A DNA stretch of 18,178 nucleotides from Acidimicrobiia bacterium (lineage in GTDB: Bacteria; Actinomycetota; Acidimicrobiia; Spongiisociales; ZC4RG35), in contig QIDW01000099.1 in NCBI GenBank assembly GCA_003230435.1, forward strand, positions 1-18,178, in the 5' to 3' direction. This document shows, piece after piece, positions 6,540 through 13,980 of the stretch. The translations under genes were made by a program, and so were the position numbers. Numbering within the stretch: the stretch's first letter is position 1; each line of letters starts with the position of its first letter. The notes under the pieces were generated by a model that made no database searches, was not told the origin of the DNA, and saw only the letters and a list, made by a program, of their open reading frames with translations.

Positions 6540-7102
6540 ATGACACCGGCCGCCGAGGCGACCTTGCGATACCAATCTGACAACGACTCGACTGTCTCGT
6601 GGGCATTCAGGCCACTTGGGTTGGGAACAACCCACAACTCCCCGCTGCCAACTGCGTCACTCTGTCTTCCAAGGTGCGCATGAGGTCGGCCAAAGGCATC
6701 CCGGTAGGCGGTAACCCCGGCCACGGCAACTACTTTGGGATGTAAGTCCTCCGACAGGTCGTGGATTCTTCGGCCTCCGGTTCGCAACTCCTCGGCGGTC
6801 AGCTCCGATGCCTTTGCGGTTGCCCTGCTGACGAGGTTGGTTATCCCGATACCGGCTCCAAGGAGGTCGGCGCGTTGCCGCTCATCCATCCCCACGCCCG
6901 GGTCGAGATCCCAATCGATTACCCCGGCACGGCGGAGAGCTGGATAGAAGCGGTTCGTCGGATGACAGAAGTGGGTGTTCGTTGCGGCTGTCCAAAGACC
7001 GGGGTTTATGCCAACAAACAGGAGCCGAACGCCGGGTCCGAGGAGGTCCTCGACCGGCTTATCGCGGAACGACTCGAGTTCGGATCGAGTGAACCGAGCC
7101 AT
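6536..7102 (-). CDS. mug: Mug-type mismatch-specific uracil/thymine DNA glycosylase
   Basis: The product has 188 residues and is cytosolic. Mug/TDG-family enzymes excise U (and T or alkylated bases) from mismatches with G, starting base-excision repair. The active-site motif LLFVGINPG (residues 27-35) is followed by HFCHPTNRFYPAL. The second conserved motif, VPNPSGLNAH (residues 159-168), contacts DNA. In GINPG the Asn takes the place of the UDG catalytic Asp, which is typical of Mug. The length is close to E. coli Mug (168). The ATG at 7102 lies 12 bases after the NfuA-like stop, so the two are probably co-transcribed; the small membrane-protein gene overlaps its end. Confidence 0.9.
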   Translation of the reverse strand: MARFTRSELESFRDKPVEDLLGPGVRLLFVGINPGLWTAATNTHFCHPTNRFYPALRRAGVIDWDLDPGVGMDERQRADLLGAGIGITNLVSRATAKASELTAEELRTGGRRIHDLSEDLHPKVVAVAGVTAYRDAFGRPHAHLGRQSDAVGSGELWVVPNPSGLNAHETVESLSDWYRKVASAAGVI

Positions 7103-7114
7103 GAGGCTCAGTGC

Positions 7115-7729
7115 CTACTTCTTCTGGCTTTCGTAGTAGGGGTCGTCGCCGGAAGCATGGTCGGTCACATCGACCACCTGGGTGAGTTCGTCGATCGCTT
7201 CGAGGATGATCTTCTCAATACCCTGCTTGAGAGTCACCTCGGCAAGCCCGCAGCCCTGACAGCCGCCGAACAGTCTGAGATAGGCGATGGTGCCATCAAC
7301 CGAAACCAATTCGGCACCTCCTCCGTGGGAGGCAATAGCCGGGTTCACTTGTTCGTTGATCACCTGATTGACACGATCTACGAGCGGTCCGGAAAGGTCG
7401 CCTTTTGGCGCCGACATGCCGGGTGACTCCGGAGAGTTTGGGTTGTTCATTGCCAGACCCTGATCGGTCAACTCGAGTGTTGATCCCTCCAGTTTCCCGA
7501 TATCGGTCTCGGGGAAGATGATCGCCAGATCACCATGACGCTCTTCGACCCATCCGTCCTTTCTGTCCGCCAAAGGCACGAAGGCGAGTTCGTAGGAGAA
7601 CTGAGAGCCGTGGAAGCCGGTCACCTCGACTGAAAGGGCGAACTCGTCCTCTCCCGGTTCGTTGTCTCTCAGTTGGCCGATCATTTCGAGGGCGTCTTGT
7701 GCTACGCCGAGAACTGTGGTTTCAGACAT
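7115..7729 (-). CDS. nfuA: NfuA-like iron-sulfur carrier protein
   Basis: The product has 204 residues and is cytosolic. It has two domains: residues ~1-95 resemble an A-type (IscA/HesB) fold without its metal-binding cysteines, and ~112-185 form the NifU C-terminal (Nfu) domain with C157 and C160 in GGCQGCGLAEVTLKQG. This is the known NfuA architecture. Nfu proteins hold a 4Fe-4S cluster between two monomers and hand it to target enzymes. The frame runs on upstream to 7813, but the ATG at 7729 (MSETTVLG) is chosen: the extension would overlap the divergent ATP-grasp gene, and a TATCAT box lies 8 bases before this ATG. It is the first gene of the operon with the glycosylase. Confidence 0.87.
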   Translation of the reverse strand: MSETTVLGVAQDALEMIGQLRDNEPGEDEFALSVEVTGFHGSQFSYELAFVPLADRKDGWVEERHGDLAIIFPETDIGKLEGSTLELTDQGLAMNNPNSPESPGMSAPKGDLSGPLVDRVNQVINEQVNPAIASHGGGAELVSVDGTIAYLRLFGGCQGCGLAEVTLKQGIEKIILEAIDELTQVVDVTDHASGDDPYYESQKK

Positions 7730-7737
7730 CTGCCAGG

Positions 7738-7743
7738 ATGATA
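7738..7743 (-). promoter_or_regulatory. Probable -10 box (TATCAT), leaderless nfuA-like gene
   Basis: TATCAT on the minus strand lies 8 bases before the ATG at 7729, with no Shine-Dalgarno sequence. The divergent gap is only 36 bases; on the other strand GATAAT (7740-7745) overlaps it and could serve the ATP-grasp gene, so the two promoters may compete. Confidence 0.4.
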
Positions 7744-7765
7744 ATCCTATTCGAACTCTCAACAT

Positions 7766-8974
7766 ATGCCTAGAGCCGTCGTAATACTTCCCAGCACCAC
7801 ATACCGAGCACATGACTTTGTGTCCGCAGCAGAGTCGCTCGGGATCGATTTGGTGGTGGCCTCAGAGAACCCGCCGCCGTTCGACATGGGCGACAGATAC
7901 CTCCAAATCGACTGTTCGAACCCTCAAAGCGCGGCCGATTCGATAGCTACGATGGGAGACGAAATCGCCTTCGACGGTGTGGTGGCTGCGGACGACTCTG
8001 GCGTCATGGTCGCATCGCTGGCAGGAACCACGCTCGGGCTCGCCGCCAACACCCCCGACGCAGCCGGGGCCACCCGGGACAAACTTCTTCTGAGAAACCG
8101 TCTCGAAACGGCCGAGGTGCCACAACCTCGCTTTGCGGCGCTCGAGCCAAATCAGTCGGCCGAGGAAGTATCTGAGGCAGTCGGTTTTCCTCTCGTCGTC
8201 AAGCCTCTATCCCGGTCGGCGAGTCAGGGAGTCATCCGGGTCGACCGTCCCGAAGACCTCCCCGCGTCGATCGACCGGGTCCGTCGGATAATCGGAGACC
8301 ACGAGCACTCCCAGCGTCTCCTTCTCGAGACCTACCTCCCCGGGGACGAAGTGGCCGTCGAAGGGTTGGTCAGGAACGGTGAACTGATGGTGCTTGCGAT
8401 CTTCGACAAGCCGGACACCAGTGAGGGCCCCAGCTTTCCTGAGACGATTCTGGTGACGCCGAGTCGTCTCTCCGACGAGAGCCAACAAGAGTGCATCCGC
8501 GTTGCAGAGGCGGCCTTGCGCGGGTTAGGTCTCACACACGGACCGGTTCACATCGAACTCAAGATTCACAATGACCGCGCGAGCGTTATCGAAGTCGCTG
8601 CAAGATCGATTGGCGGTCTTTGCTCGAGGAGTCTCAACTTCGGGCTCATGGGCACGACCCTCGAATCCTTGATACTCAGAAATGCCGTTGGGATGGACAA
8701 GCCCGAGCTTCGCCGCGAGCAACACGCCAGCGGTGTGTTGATGATTCCTATTCCCAGGTCGGGAGTCCTCGACTCGATCGATGGCATCATCGAGGCCCGG
8801 GAGATCCCCGGCGTCACCGGAGTCGACATCACGATCAGCGTAGGCTCGGAGGTGGCAGCCGTACCGGAGGGAGATCGTTATCTAGGATTCGTATTTGCCC
8901 GGGCTGACACACCGGAGACCGTCGAATCAGCACTCCGGAAGGCCAAGACCACAATCGTTGTTTCGGTGACCTGA
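7766..8974 (+). CDS. ATP-grasp domain ligase, substrate unknown
   Basis: The product has 402 residues and is cytosolic. It has the ATP-grasp carboxylate-amine/thiol ligase layout: an N-terminal Rossmann-like pre-domain (residues 1-~100), then TRDK (103-106), the ATP-binding Lys in FPLVVKPLSRSASQGV (K146), LLLETYLPGDEVAVEG (186-200), and the metal-binding acids in HIELKI (E264) and IEVAAR (E276). The ~110-residue C-terminal part matches the lid/end domain of amino-acid ligases. Such enzymes form an acyl-phosphate and join it to an amine, as in L-amino-acid ligases and carbamoyl-phosphate-synthase-like proteins. The ATG is 36 bases from the divergent NfuA start and has no ribosome binding site. 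No peptide, siderophore or export genes flank it, so the substrate cannot be named. Confidence 0.82.
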   Translation: MPRAVVILPSTTYRAHDFVSAAESLGIDLVVASENPPPFDMGDRYLQIDCSNPQSAADSIATMGDEIAFDGVVAADDSGVMVASLAGTTLGLAANTPDAAGATRDKLLLRNRLETAEVPQPRFAALEPNQSAEEVSEAVGFPLVVKPLSRSASQGVIRVDRPEDLPASIDRVRRIIGDHEHSQRLLLETYLPGDEVAVEGLVRNGELMVLAIFDKPDTSEGPSFPETILVTPSRLSDESQQECIRVAEAALRGLGLTHGPVHIELKIHNDRASVIEVAARSIGGLCSRSLNFGLMGTTLESLILRNAVGMDKPELRREQHASGVLMIPIPRSGVLDSIDGIIEAREIPGVTGVDITISVGSEVAAVPEGDRYLGFVFARADTPETVESALRKAKTTIVVSVT

Positions 8975-9085
8975 CACATGACTGCGAAATTTTGCCCGGT
9001 TCCCAAAGGCCTCAACACCTTCAAGCTCAACTTGACGGTTAATTCTTACCCGCGATTCGGCGCGTAAGACGATTTTGTCATTTGC

Positions 9086-9712
9086 ATGGACACCGTCCTC
9101 ATCTTCGCCGGCAGCGAAGCTCCTCAGTTTGAGATGAGCGAGGAGCTCCCCAAGCCCGATCTGGTGGTCGCAGCCGACAGCGGATACGACTACGCCGTCA
9201 GACTCGGTTTTCGAGTCGATGTCCTGATAGGTGACATGGACTCGATCAGTGAGATCGAGGTACCCGGTCATGTGATCGTCGAACGACATCCGACCGACAA
9301 GGACGCCAGCGATCTGGACCTTGCCCTGGAACTGGTGGTCAGGGACGCACCCGAGCGGGTGGTGATCGTCGGTGGCGCCGGTGGACGTCTCGACCACGAG
9401 CTTTCGACTGCCGGCCTGCTCTGTTCCGATCGATGGCGACGCATCGATGAAGTCGACTGGGTCTCGACCAGAGGCTGGGCCTACGTGGTGAGAAGACGAA
9501 GAATCATTCACGGCGACGTTGGTTCGACTCTGTCGCTCATTCCCATGGGCGGCGACGTCAGCGATGTTCACACCAGCGGTCTGAGATGGGACTTGGCCGG
9601 GCACACCCTCGTCTACGGCAGCACGACGGGGCTTTCCAATGTCATGCGGGCCCCGGTAGCCGATATTCGGATTGGAGAGGGATGTTTGCTCGCGGTCATT
9701 GCCGCCGATTAG
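9086..9712 (+). CDS. Thiamine pyrophosphokinase family protein
   Basis: The product has 208 residues and is cytosolic. The family transfers pyrophosphate from ATP to thiamine, giving thiamine diphosphate. Motifs in order: VVAADSG (27-33), LIGDMDS (47-53), PTDKDASDLDLAL (69-81) and VGGAGGRLDH (95-104); these bind Mg-ATP. A C-terminal beta-sandwich carries STTGLSN (179-185), matching the thiamine-binding SxGLSN block. The length is normal. The gene stands 111 bases after the ATP-grasp gene; I see no TPP riboswitch there. Its TAG overlaps the convergent PEP carboxykinase TAA by two bases. A related enzyme acting on another substrate cannot be excluded. Confidence 0.88.
   Translation: MDTVLIFAGSEAPQFEMSEELPKPDLVVAADSGYDYAVRLGFRVDVLIGDMDSISEIEVPGHVIVERHPTDKDASDLDLALELVVRDAPERVVIVGGAGGRLDHELSTAGLLCSDRWRRIDEVDWVSTRGWAYVVRRRRIIHGDVGSTLSLIPMGGDVSDVHTSGLRWDLAGHTLVYGSTTGLSNVMRAPVADIRIGEGCLLAVIAAD
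9709..9712. other. Shared stop-codon bases of convergent genes (TTAG)
   Basis: The + strand TAG (9710-9712) of the thiamine pyrophosphokinase gene and the minus strand TAA (9709-9711) of pckA overlap, leaving no room for a terminator between the genes. Confidence 0.9.
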
Positions 9713-11241
9713 CCCCCCAACCCAAGCACAACAGCAGGATTCAACGCCGAGTACCCGTTGAGATACTCGCTCCTCTCCAACTTGAGACGAGCGACAATGG
9801 ACTCGTACTCCTCGAGTCGGCCCTGGCTCTCATACAGACGGCGTGGCTGCAGGAGCTCGACGTCCGTCACCCCCGGTACCGAACCTGCAACGTCATACCC
9901 AAAGTCCTGATCCGATTGCCATTCGATAGTGCCCTCCACAATCCCCTGAACGATCGTGGACGAGTCCGTGATGCGAACCTTCTTCGAGCCCTCTCCTTCT
10001 CCGCCAATTCGTCCTGTGTTCAGAACGTATGCCTCGAGCTCGGGCATTGTCTCCAACAGCTCGAGCAGTCGGTTGCCCTGCATCGAGTCGTCATCAAAGA
10101 AGAAGGGGTTTGTGCCCGGAACCCGGAGACTCTTCCCCGCTTCAGCGGCTCCGCCGGCCGAAGTCCCCTTGGTCTCTCCGAGCATGAAGTAGGCCGGGAT
10201 CTGGTGGCGGCTGAGCCGGGCCACTGCCGGAATCACATGGTCTGACCGATTGAGGATCAGTAGATAGCTGGCCGATGGCACGGCCCTCGGATCTCTGTGC
10301 CGGATATTGGCCAGAGGGAAGGTACAACGACCGTTGGCCGTGTAGGAGGTGTCGAAGAAGTCAACCAACCCATCTGGGGTGACAGCCACGTTCTCGAGCC
10401 AGGCATCCGGACGGGTCGTACCGCCGTAAATGGTTGGCTCGTCGTCGGGATCCAAACCGTATGTCTTGGCGAAACAACCGGCCTCCGTGGTGTGCACCAA
10501 GCCTCCGGGCATCAGCCCGACAAAGTCATCTTGGCACGGCAGGGAACCTGCTTGCTGTCTGAAAGTGGTCGTGGTCTTTCCGGTTCCGGATAGCCCGATG
10601 ATCAACATCGACTCTTCGCTGCCGCTTCGTGTCGACTCGGCCGGAAAGGTCTTCAAACCGGCGTGAAGAGCGAGACCTCCGCGGTCAAACACGAGACGGT
10701 TCCACATGCGGAGACCACCCATTTTCGATTCACCGAAGTAGTCGGAGCCAAAGACTCTGGTTACCCAGTTCTCCAGATCGACGATGATGAGCCGGTCGTC
10801 CGGCTTACCGGGGGCCGGCATGTTCGGCGTGTAAACCACTGTGAACTGGGGAGTCCACTCGGCATCTGGTGGGAAGTAGAGATGGGATTGCATCCCCGCG
10901 ATGTTTGGTTGTGACGCCTCGATATAGAGACGACATCCGGTACGGAACTCCGGATCGGGACCAATGTATCCCTCGATCAGGAGCATGTCCTGGGATGCGA
11001 TATAAGCATCCTGTTGTGCTGCCCAGTCGTCGGCCTCCGCTTGGGAGATCCGGTTCTGATGGATGTCACGGTCAGAGACGAAGAAGGTCGAGTTCTTCAG
11101 GCGTGCTGTGACTTCAGCCTGATAATTCAGGTTCTCGAACTCGGTTTCCGTAAGACGTGGCATGACAGCCACGGCCATCTGCCGCAGCCTCTCCTGGCCG
11201 GGGTTGCGCCCGACGGATTTGGCGTCGGGCAGTCGGAACAT
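9709..11241 (-). CDS. pckA: Phosphoenolpyruvate carboxykinase (ATP type)
   Basis: The product has 510 residues and is cytosolic. It catalyses oxaloacetate + ATP to PEP + CO2 + ADP, the first committed gluconeogenic step. The P-loop is GLSGTGKTTTT (216-226), the hallmark of ATP-type enzymes; the Mg-binding acids would be in LPCQDDFVG (234-242). The substrate lead-in GESKMGGLRMWNRLVF (170-185) matches the conserved block before the P-loop. The second nucleotide motif departs from the classic IGDDEHGW, so this is a divergent subgroup. The ATG at 11241 is supported by AGGGAGA nine bases upstream. It lies 58 bases behind the hydroxyacid dehydrogenase gene on the same strand, so co-transcription is likely. 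That fits growth on fatty acids or C2 compounds. Confidence 0.9.
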   Translation of the reverse strand: MFRLPDAKSVGRNPGQERLRQMAVAVMPRLTETEFENLNYQAEVTARLKNSTFFVSDRDIHQNRISQAEADDWAAQQDAYIASQDMLLIEGYIGPDPEFRTGCRLYIEASQPNIAGMQSHLYFPPDAEWTPQFTVVYTPNMPAPGKPDDRLIIVDLENWVTRVFGSDYFGESKMGGLRMWNRLVFDRGGLALHAGLKTFPAESTRSGSEESMLIIGLSGTGKTTTTFRQQAGSLPCQDDFVGLMPGGLVHTTEAGCFAKTYGLDPDDEPTIYGGTTRPDAWLENVAVTPDGLVDFFDTSYTANGRCTFPLANIRHRDPRAVPSASYLLILNRSDHVIPAVARLSRHQIPAYFMLGETKGTSAGGAAEAGKSLRVPGTNPFFFDDDSMQGNRLLELLETMPELEAYVLNTGRIGGEGEGSKKVRITDSSTIVQGIVEGTIEWQSDQDFGYDVAGSVPGVTDVELLQPRRLYESQGRLEEYESIVARLKLERSEYLNGYSALNPAVVLGLGG

Positions 11242-11250
11242 TGGCAGAGC

Positions 11251-11257
11251 TCTCCCT
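11251..11257 (-). promoter_or_regulatory. Ribosome binding site of pckA
   Basis: AGGGAGA on the minus strand, nine bases before the ATG at 11241. Confidence 0.45.
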
Positions 11258-11299
11258 GAGGCTGTCGTGGACCATCGCAGGCTACTCCGGAAAAGGGAG

Positions 11300-12253
11300 C
11301 TATCCGGCTGTCGAGAAACCCGCAGGCATCGACCAGCCTTCGAGACCGGCGATCAGATTCTCGACCGCCAACGCAGCCATCGCATTCCTGGTTCGGACGG
11401 ATGCACTCCCAAGGTGCGGCACTACGAGACAATTGGGCAACGAGAGGAGCGGGTGATCGGGAGGAAGTGGCTCGGGATCTGTGACATCCAGCGCGGCACC
11501 GGCGATCCGGCCTGAAAGCAACGCTTCAATCAAGTCAGCCGTGTTGACAAGGGGTCCACGCGCCACATTGACCAGGTAAGCCGTCGGTCGCATGAGACGC
11601 AGTTCCGAGGCACCGATCAAGCCCCGGGTTGCAACGTTGAGTGAAGCGGACAGAACGACATGATCCGACTCACCCAATAACACTTTCAGAGGGACGTGGT
11701 CGGCGTCGGGCAGATCCTTGCTGGTCGGTGACGAATAGAGGACACGCATCTCATAACCGGCCGCCCGTCTGGCGATGGCACTGCCAATTCTGCCCATGCC
11801 CACGATTCCAAGTGTGGTGTTGTGAAGATCGCCACCAGTCAGGTGAAACGGCTCCCAGGGCCCCCACTTCCCCGAGCGAACCTCTCTCTCGCCCTCGAAC
11901 AGCCGCCGTGCCGCCGCGCCAAGCAAGGCGAAGGCTGAATCGGCGACCGTTTCGGTGAGAACTCCCGGTGTGTGACCCACCAGGATCCCACGTCTCGAGC
12001 ATTCGTCGGTGTCGATGTTGTCCACACCGACCGCCATCTGGGATATCACACGAAGATAAGACGCCCGCGCGAGAAGCGAAGGCCCAATCGCATCGGTGAT
12101 CATGCACAGCAAACCGTCCGCCGTTGACGTTTCAGACACCAGGACATCGTTGGGAACAGGCCCGTCGCCATCCCACATCGCCACATCGGTCACCTGACGC
12201 AACGGGTCGATGAGTCTCTCAGGCAGCTCTCTCGTGACGTAAACACGATCCAC
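11300..12253 (-). CDS. D-2-hydroxyacid dehydrogenase, glyoxylate/hydroxypyruvate reductase-like
   Basis: The product has 317 residues and is cytosolic. It reduces a 2-keto acid to a D-2-hydroxy acid with NAD(P)H. The Rossmann motif is GIVGMGRIGSAIARR (149-163). The residue after the second strand is Ser (VLYSSPTSK) rather than the Asp typical of NAD enzymes, which favours NADP. The catalytic set is complete: R232 in VNVARGPLVN, E261 in TDPEPLP and H280 in VVPHLGSA. Of the family members (glyoxylate reductase, hydroxypyruvate reductase, phosphoglycerate dehydrogenase) the first two fit best; there is no C-terminal ACT domain. The GTG start at 12253 follows a TAGCCT box by 7 bases. pckA follows on the same strand. 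Confidence 0.88.
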   Translation of the reverse strand: MDRVYVTRELPERLIDPLRQVTDVAMWDGDGPVPNDVLVSETSTADGLLCMITDAIGPSLLARASYLRVISQMAVGVDNIDTDECSRRGILVGHTPGVLTETVADSAFALLGAAARRLFEGEREVRSGKWGPWEPFHLTGGDLHNTTLGIVGMGRIGSAIARRAAGYEMRVLYSSPTSKDLPDADHVPLKVLLGESDHVVLSASLNVATRGLIGASELRLMRPTAYLVNVARGPLVNTADLIEALLSGRIAGAALDVTDPEPLPPDHPLLSLPNCLVVPHLGSASVRTRNAMAALAVENLIAGLEGWSMPAGFSTAG

Positions 12254-12260
12254 AGATCGA

Positions 12261-12266
12261 AGGCTA
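12261..12266 (-). promoter_or_regulatory. Probable -10 box (TAGCCT), leaderless hydroxyacid dehydrogenase gene
   Basis: CGTTTAGCCT on the minus strand, 7 bases before the GTG start, without a ribosome binding site. It almost repeats the box before the membrane-protein gene at 6163. Confidence 0.45.
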
Positions 12267-12288
12267 AACGGCTGCGGTTCGAGACCGA

Positions 12289-12294
12289 TAGGGT
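12289..12294 (+). promoter_or_regulatory. Probable -10 box (TAGGGT), leaderless L,D-transpeptidase gene
   Basis: TAGGGT lies 6 bases before the ATG at 12301, which puts the transcription start at that ATG rather than at the GTG at 12298. No Shine-Dalgarno sequence is present. It is divergent from the box at 12261-12266, within a gap of under 50 bases. Confidence 0.45.
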
Positions 12295-12300
12295 TGTGTG

Positions 12301-13122
12301 ATGAAAAGGGGCGCGCTCTCAGTTGCTCTCGCTATCGCCATCGGCGCATGCGGCGGTGCTGTGGTGTCGGAACCGTCTCCCACCACCAGCACCACGACCG
12401 TTGCCGAGATTCTCGCTCCGCCGCCTGAAACTGACGCAGAGCCGGTCGACGTGCCAGAGGTCGACGTGCCACAGGCCGACAACCGACCCGTCTACCAGGG
12501 CTTCGAAACCGAGCTGAGCAAACACAGCTCACTGGTCGCCAGGACGCATGGTGATACCGAGGTCTACGCCGCTCCTGGTGACGATGAGCCGCTAGTCACG
12601 ATACCGGCAACGACCATCCTGAATACCGTCACTGTGCTGACCCTCGTTGGAGAACCAATCGATGGTTGGGCGGAGGTCATGCTGCCGATTCGTCCCAATG
12701 GGAGCACCGGGTGGATTCGCGTCGAAGACGTCAACCTCTATTTGGTACAGGGCAAGATTGTGATCGACCTGAGCGCCAAACAGCTCACCTACACCGTTGA
12801 CGGCGAAGAGATAATCAGCTCGACAATCGCCATAGGCAGCAAACAGAATCAGACACCCATCGGAGTTTTCTTCGTCACCGACAGCGTGACTCTGGCGAAC
12901 CCCAACAGCATATGGGGGCCCCACGCGCTAGGGCTCTCGGCGCGCTCTGACACCATTTTCGAGTACAACGGAGGGGATGGGATCATCGGAATTCACGGAA
13001 CTAGCAACGACTCAGCGCTGGGCAAAGCGGTGTCGCTGGGGTGTGTGCGTATGCCCAACGATCTGATCACGGAACTCTACGACCTGGTCCCTCTCGGCAC
13101 CCCAGTAGAGGTCCGTGCCTAG
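12301..13122 (+). CDS. L,D-transpeptidase (YkuD) lipoprotein
   Basis: The product has 273 residues. The N-terminus is a lipoprotein signal (AIAIGAC, Cys near 17) followed by a Thr/Pro/Glu-rich linker with a DVPEVDVPQAD repeat. Residues ~75-145 look like a small SH3-like beta domain; ~150-272 form the YkuD catalytic domain. The active-site signature HGT...SLGCVRM supplies H232 and C248. The enzyme cross-links peptidoglycan stem peptides 3-3 or attaches them, outside the membrane, and is expected to resist most penicillins. The start could be the GTG at 12298, but the -10 box six bases before the ATG favours 12301. The TAG overlaps the stop of the MaoC gene (CTAG). Confidence 0.9.
   Translation: MKRGALSVALAIAIGACGGAVVSEPSPTTSTTTVAEILAPPPETDAEPVDVPEVDVPQADNRPVYQGFETELSKHSSLVARTHGDTEVYAAPGDDEPLVTIPATTILNTVTVLTLVGEPIDGWAEVMLPIRPNGSTGWIRVEDVNLYLVQGKIVIDLSAKQLTYTVDGEEIISSTIAIGSKQNQTPIGVFFVTDSVTLANPNSIWGPHALGLSARSDTIFEYNGGDGIIGIHGTSNDSALGKAVSLGCVRMPNDLITELYDLVPLGTPVEVRA
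13119..13122. other. Shared stop-codon bases of convergent genes (CTAG)
   Basis: The + strand TAG (13120-13122) and the minus strand TAG (13119-13121) overlap in the palindrome CTAG. There is no intergenic space for a terminator. Confidence 0.9.
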
Positions 13123-13979
13123 GTTCGCGGCCGTACCGATGCGTTTGACAATACGGTCGTACCTCGCTCTTTCGTCTCGGCGGTCACGATCAAGACGTCG
13201 CCTTCATCCCAAATCCTCGTGATCAGTGTCTCCCCCGGAAACACATGTCCGGTGAACCGGGCCTTGTACGAGGCAAGCCTCCCCGGCTCTCCTCCAAGCG
13301 CGCTGTCTACGACTGCCTTGGCTATCACGCCATACGTGCAAAGACCATGGAGAATCGGCCGCTCAAAGCCGGCGAAACTTGCAAAACCGGGATCCGCGTG
13401 CAGCGGATTCTTGTCTCCCGAAACCAAGCGATAGAGCAAAGCCTGCTGGGGCAATGTGGGTGACTCGACAACCTGGTCCGGCTCTCGATCCGGCGCCTCG
13501 TAACCTGGGGGTGGGCCCGACTCGCCACCAAAGCCGCCCTCTCCCCGGATGAATATCGAAGACCGATTCGTGAAGAGAGGTTCACCGGTCTTGCCCAGGA
13601 CTGAGACAATCTCGATGACTGCCAGGGCCCCCTTGCCCTTATCGAACACATCCACAACACGACCGCTCTGAGTCACGGCTCCCGACGTCGGGATTGGGTT
13701 GTGGACGATCAATTCCTGCTCCCCATGAAGAATCTGAGTGAGGTTGATATCGAACCCCTCGACCATCCCCATGCTCATCATCATCCCGAACGGTGGGATC
13801 GTTCCGAATGTGGGTACCGCTTGGAGATCGCCTTCGTATGCATACTTCAGCTCCAAAGGGTCGGTGGGCGGGTTACCGGCGCCCACACCGAGGTTGTAGA
13901 AAATCACATCCTCGTCGGTCCACGAATAACCCTCGGCCGCCAGCTCGGCTCCGACAACTTTGTCGACATCAATCGGCAT
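13119..13979 (-). CDS. MaoC-like double-hotdog (R)-enoyl-CoA hydratase
   Basis: The product has 286 residues and is cytosolic. It hydrates trans-2-enoyl-CoA to (R)-3-hydroxyacyl-CoA. The C-terminal hotdog carries the hydratase-2 signature: YRLVSGDKNPLHADPGFA (183-200), with catalytic D189 and H194, then the ILHGLCTYG block. The N-terminal hotdog (~1-140) lacks that motif and would bind the acyl chain, as in the hydratase part of eukaryotic multifunctional enzyme 2. The ATG follows the SDR stop after one base, so the two are coupled. The SDR would oxidise the product. It is the last gene of the operon. Confidence 0.9.
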   Translation of the reverse strand: MPIDVDKVVGAELAAEGYSWTDEDVIFYNLGVGAGNPPTDPLELKYAYEGDLQAVPTFGTIPPFGMMMSMGMVEGFDINLTQILHGEQELIVHNPIPTSGAVTQSGRVVDVFDKGKGALAVIEIVSVLGKTGEPLFTNRSSIFIRGEGGFGGESGPPPGYEAPDREPDQVVESPTLPQQALLYRLVSGDKNPLHADPGFASFAGFERPILHGLCTYGVIAKAVVDSALGGEPGRLASYKARFTGHVFPGETLITRIWDEGDVLIVTAETKERGTTVLSNASVRPRT

Positions 13980-13980
13980 T

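Noticed and set aside
6540..6635. Upstream extension of the 85-residue membrane protein
   Set aside because: It lies wholly inside the glycosylase gene; the ATGA overlap start at 6539 is the natural one.
7730..7813. Upstream extension of the NfuA-like protein
   Set aside because: It would overlap the divergent ATP-grasp start, and the ATG at 7729 fits the family N-terminus.
9032..9060. TTGACG as a -35 box for the thiamine pyrophosphokinase gene
   Set aside because: No -10-like hexamer 16-18 bases downstream, and the nearest candidate is about 33 bases away.
8975..9085. TPP riboswitch ahead of the thiamine pyrophosphokinase gene
   Set aside because: The 111-base gap lacks the conserved CTGAGA and ACCTGATC-type blocks.
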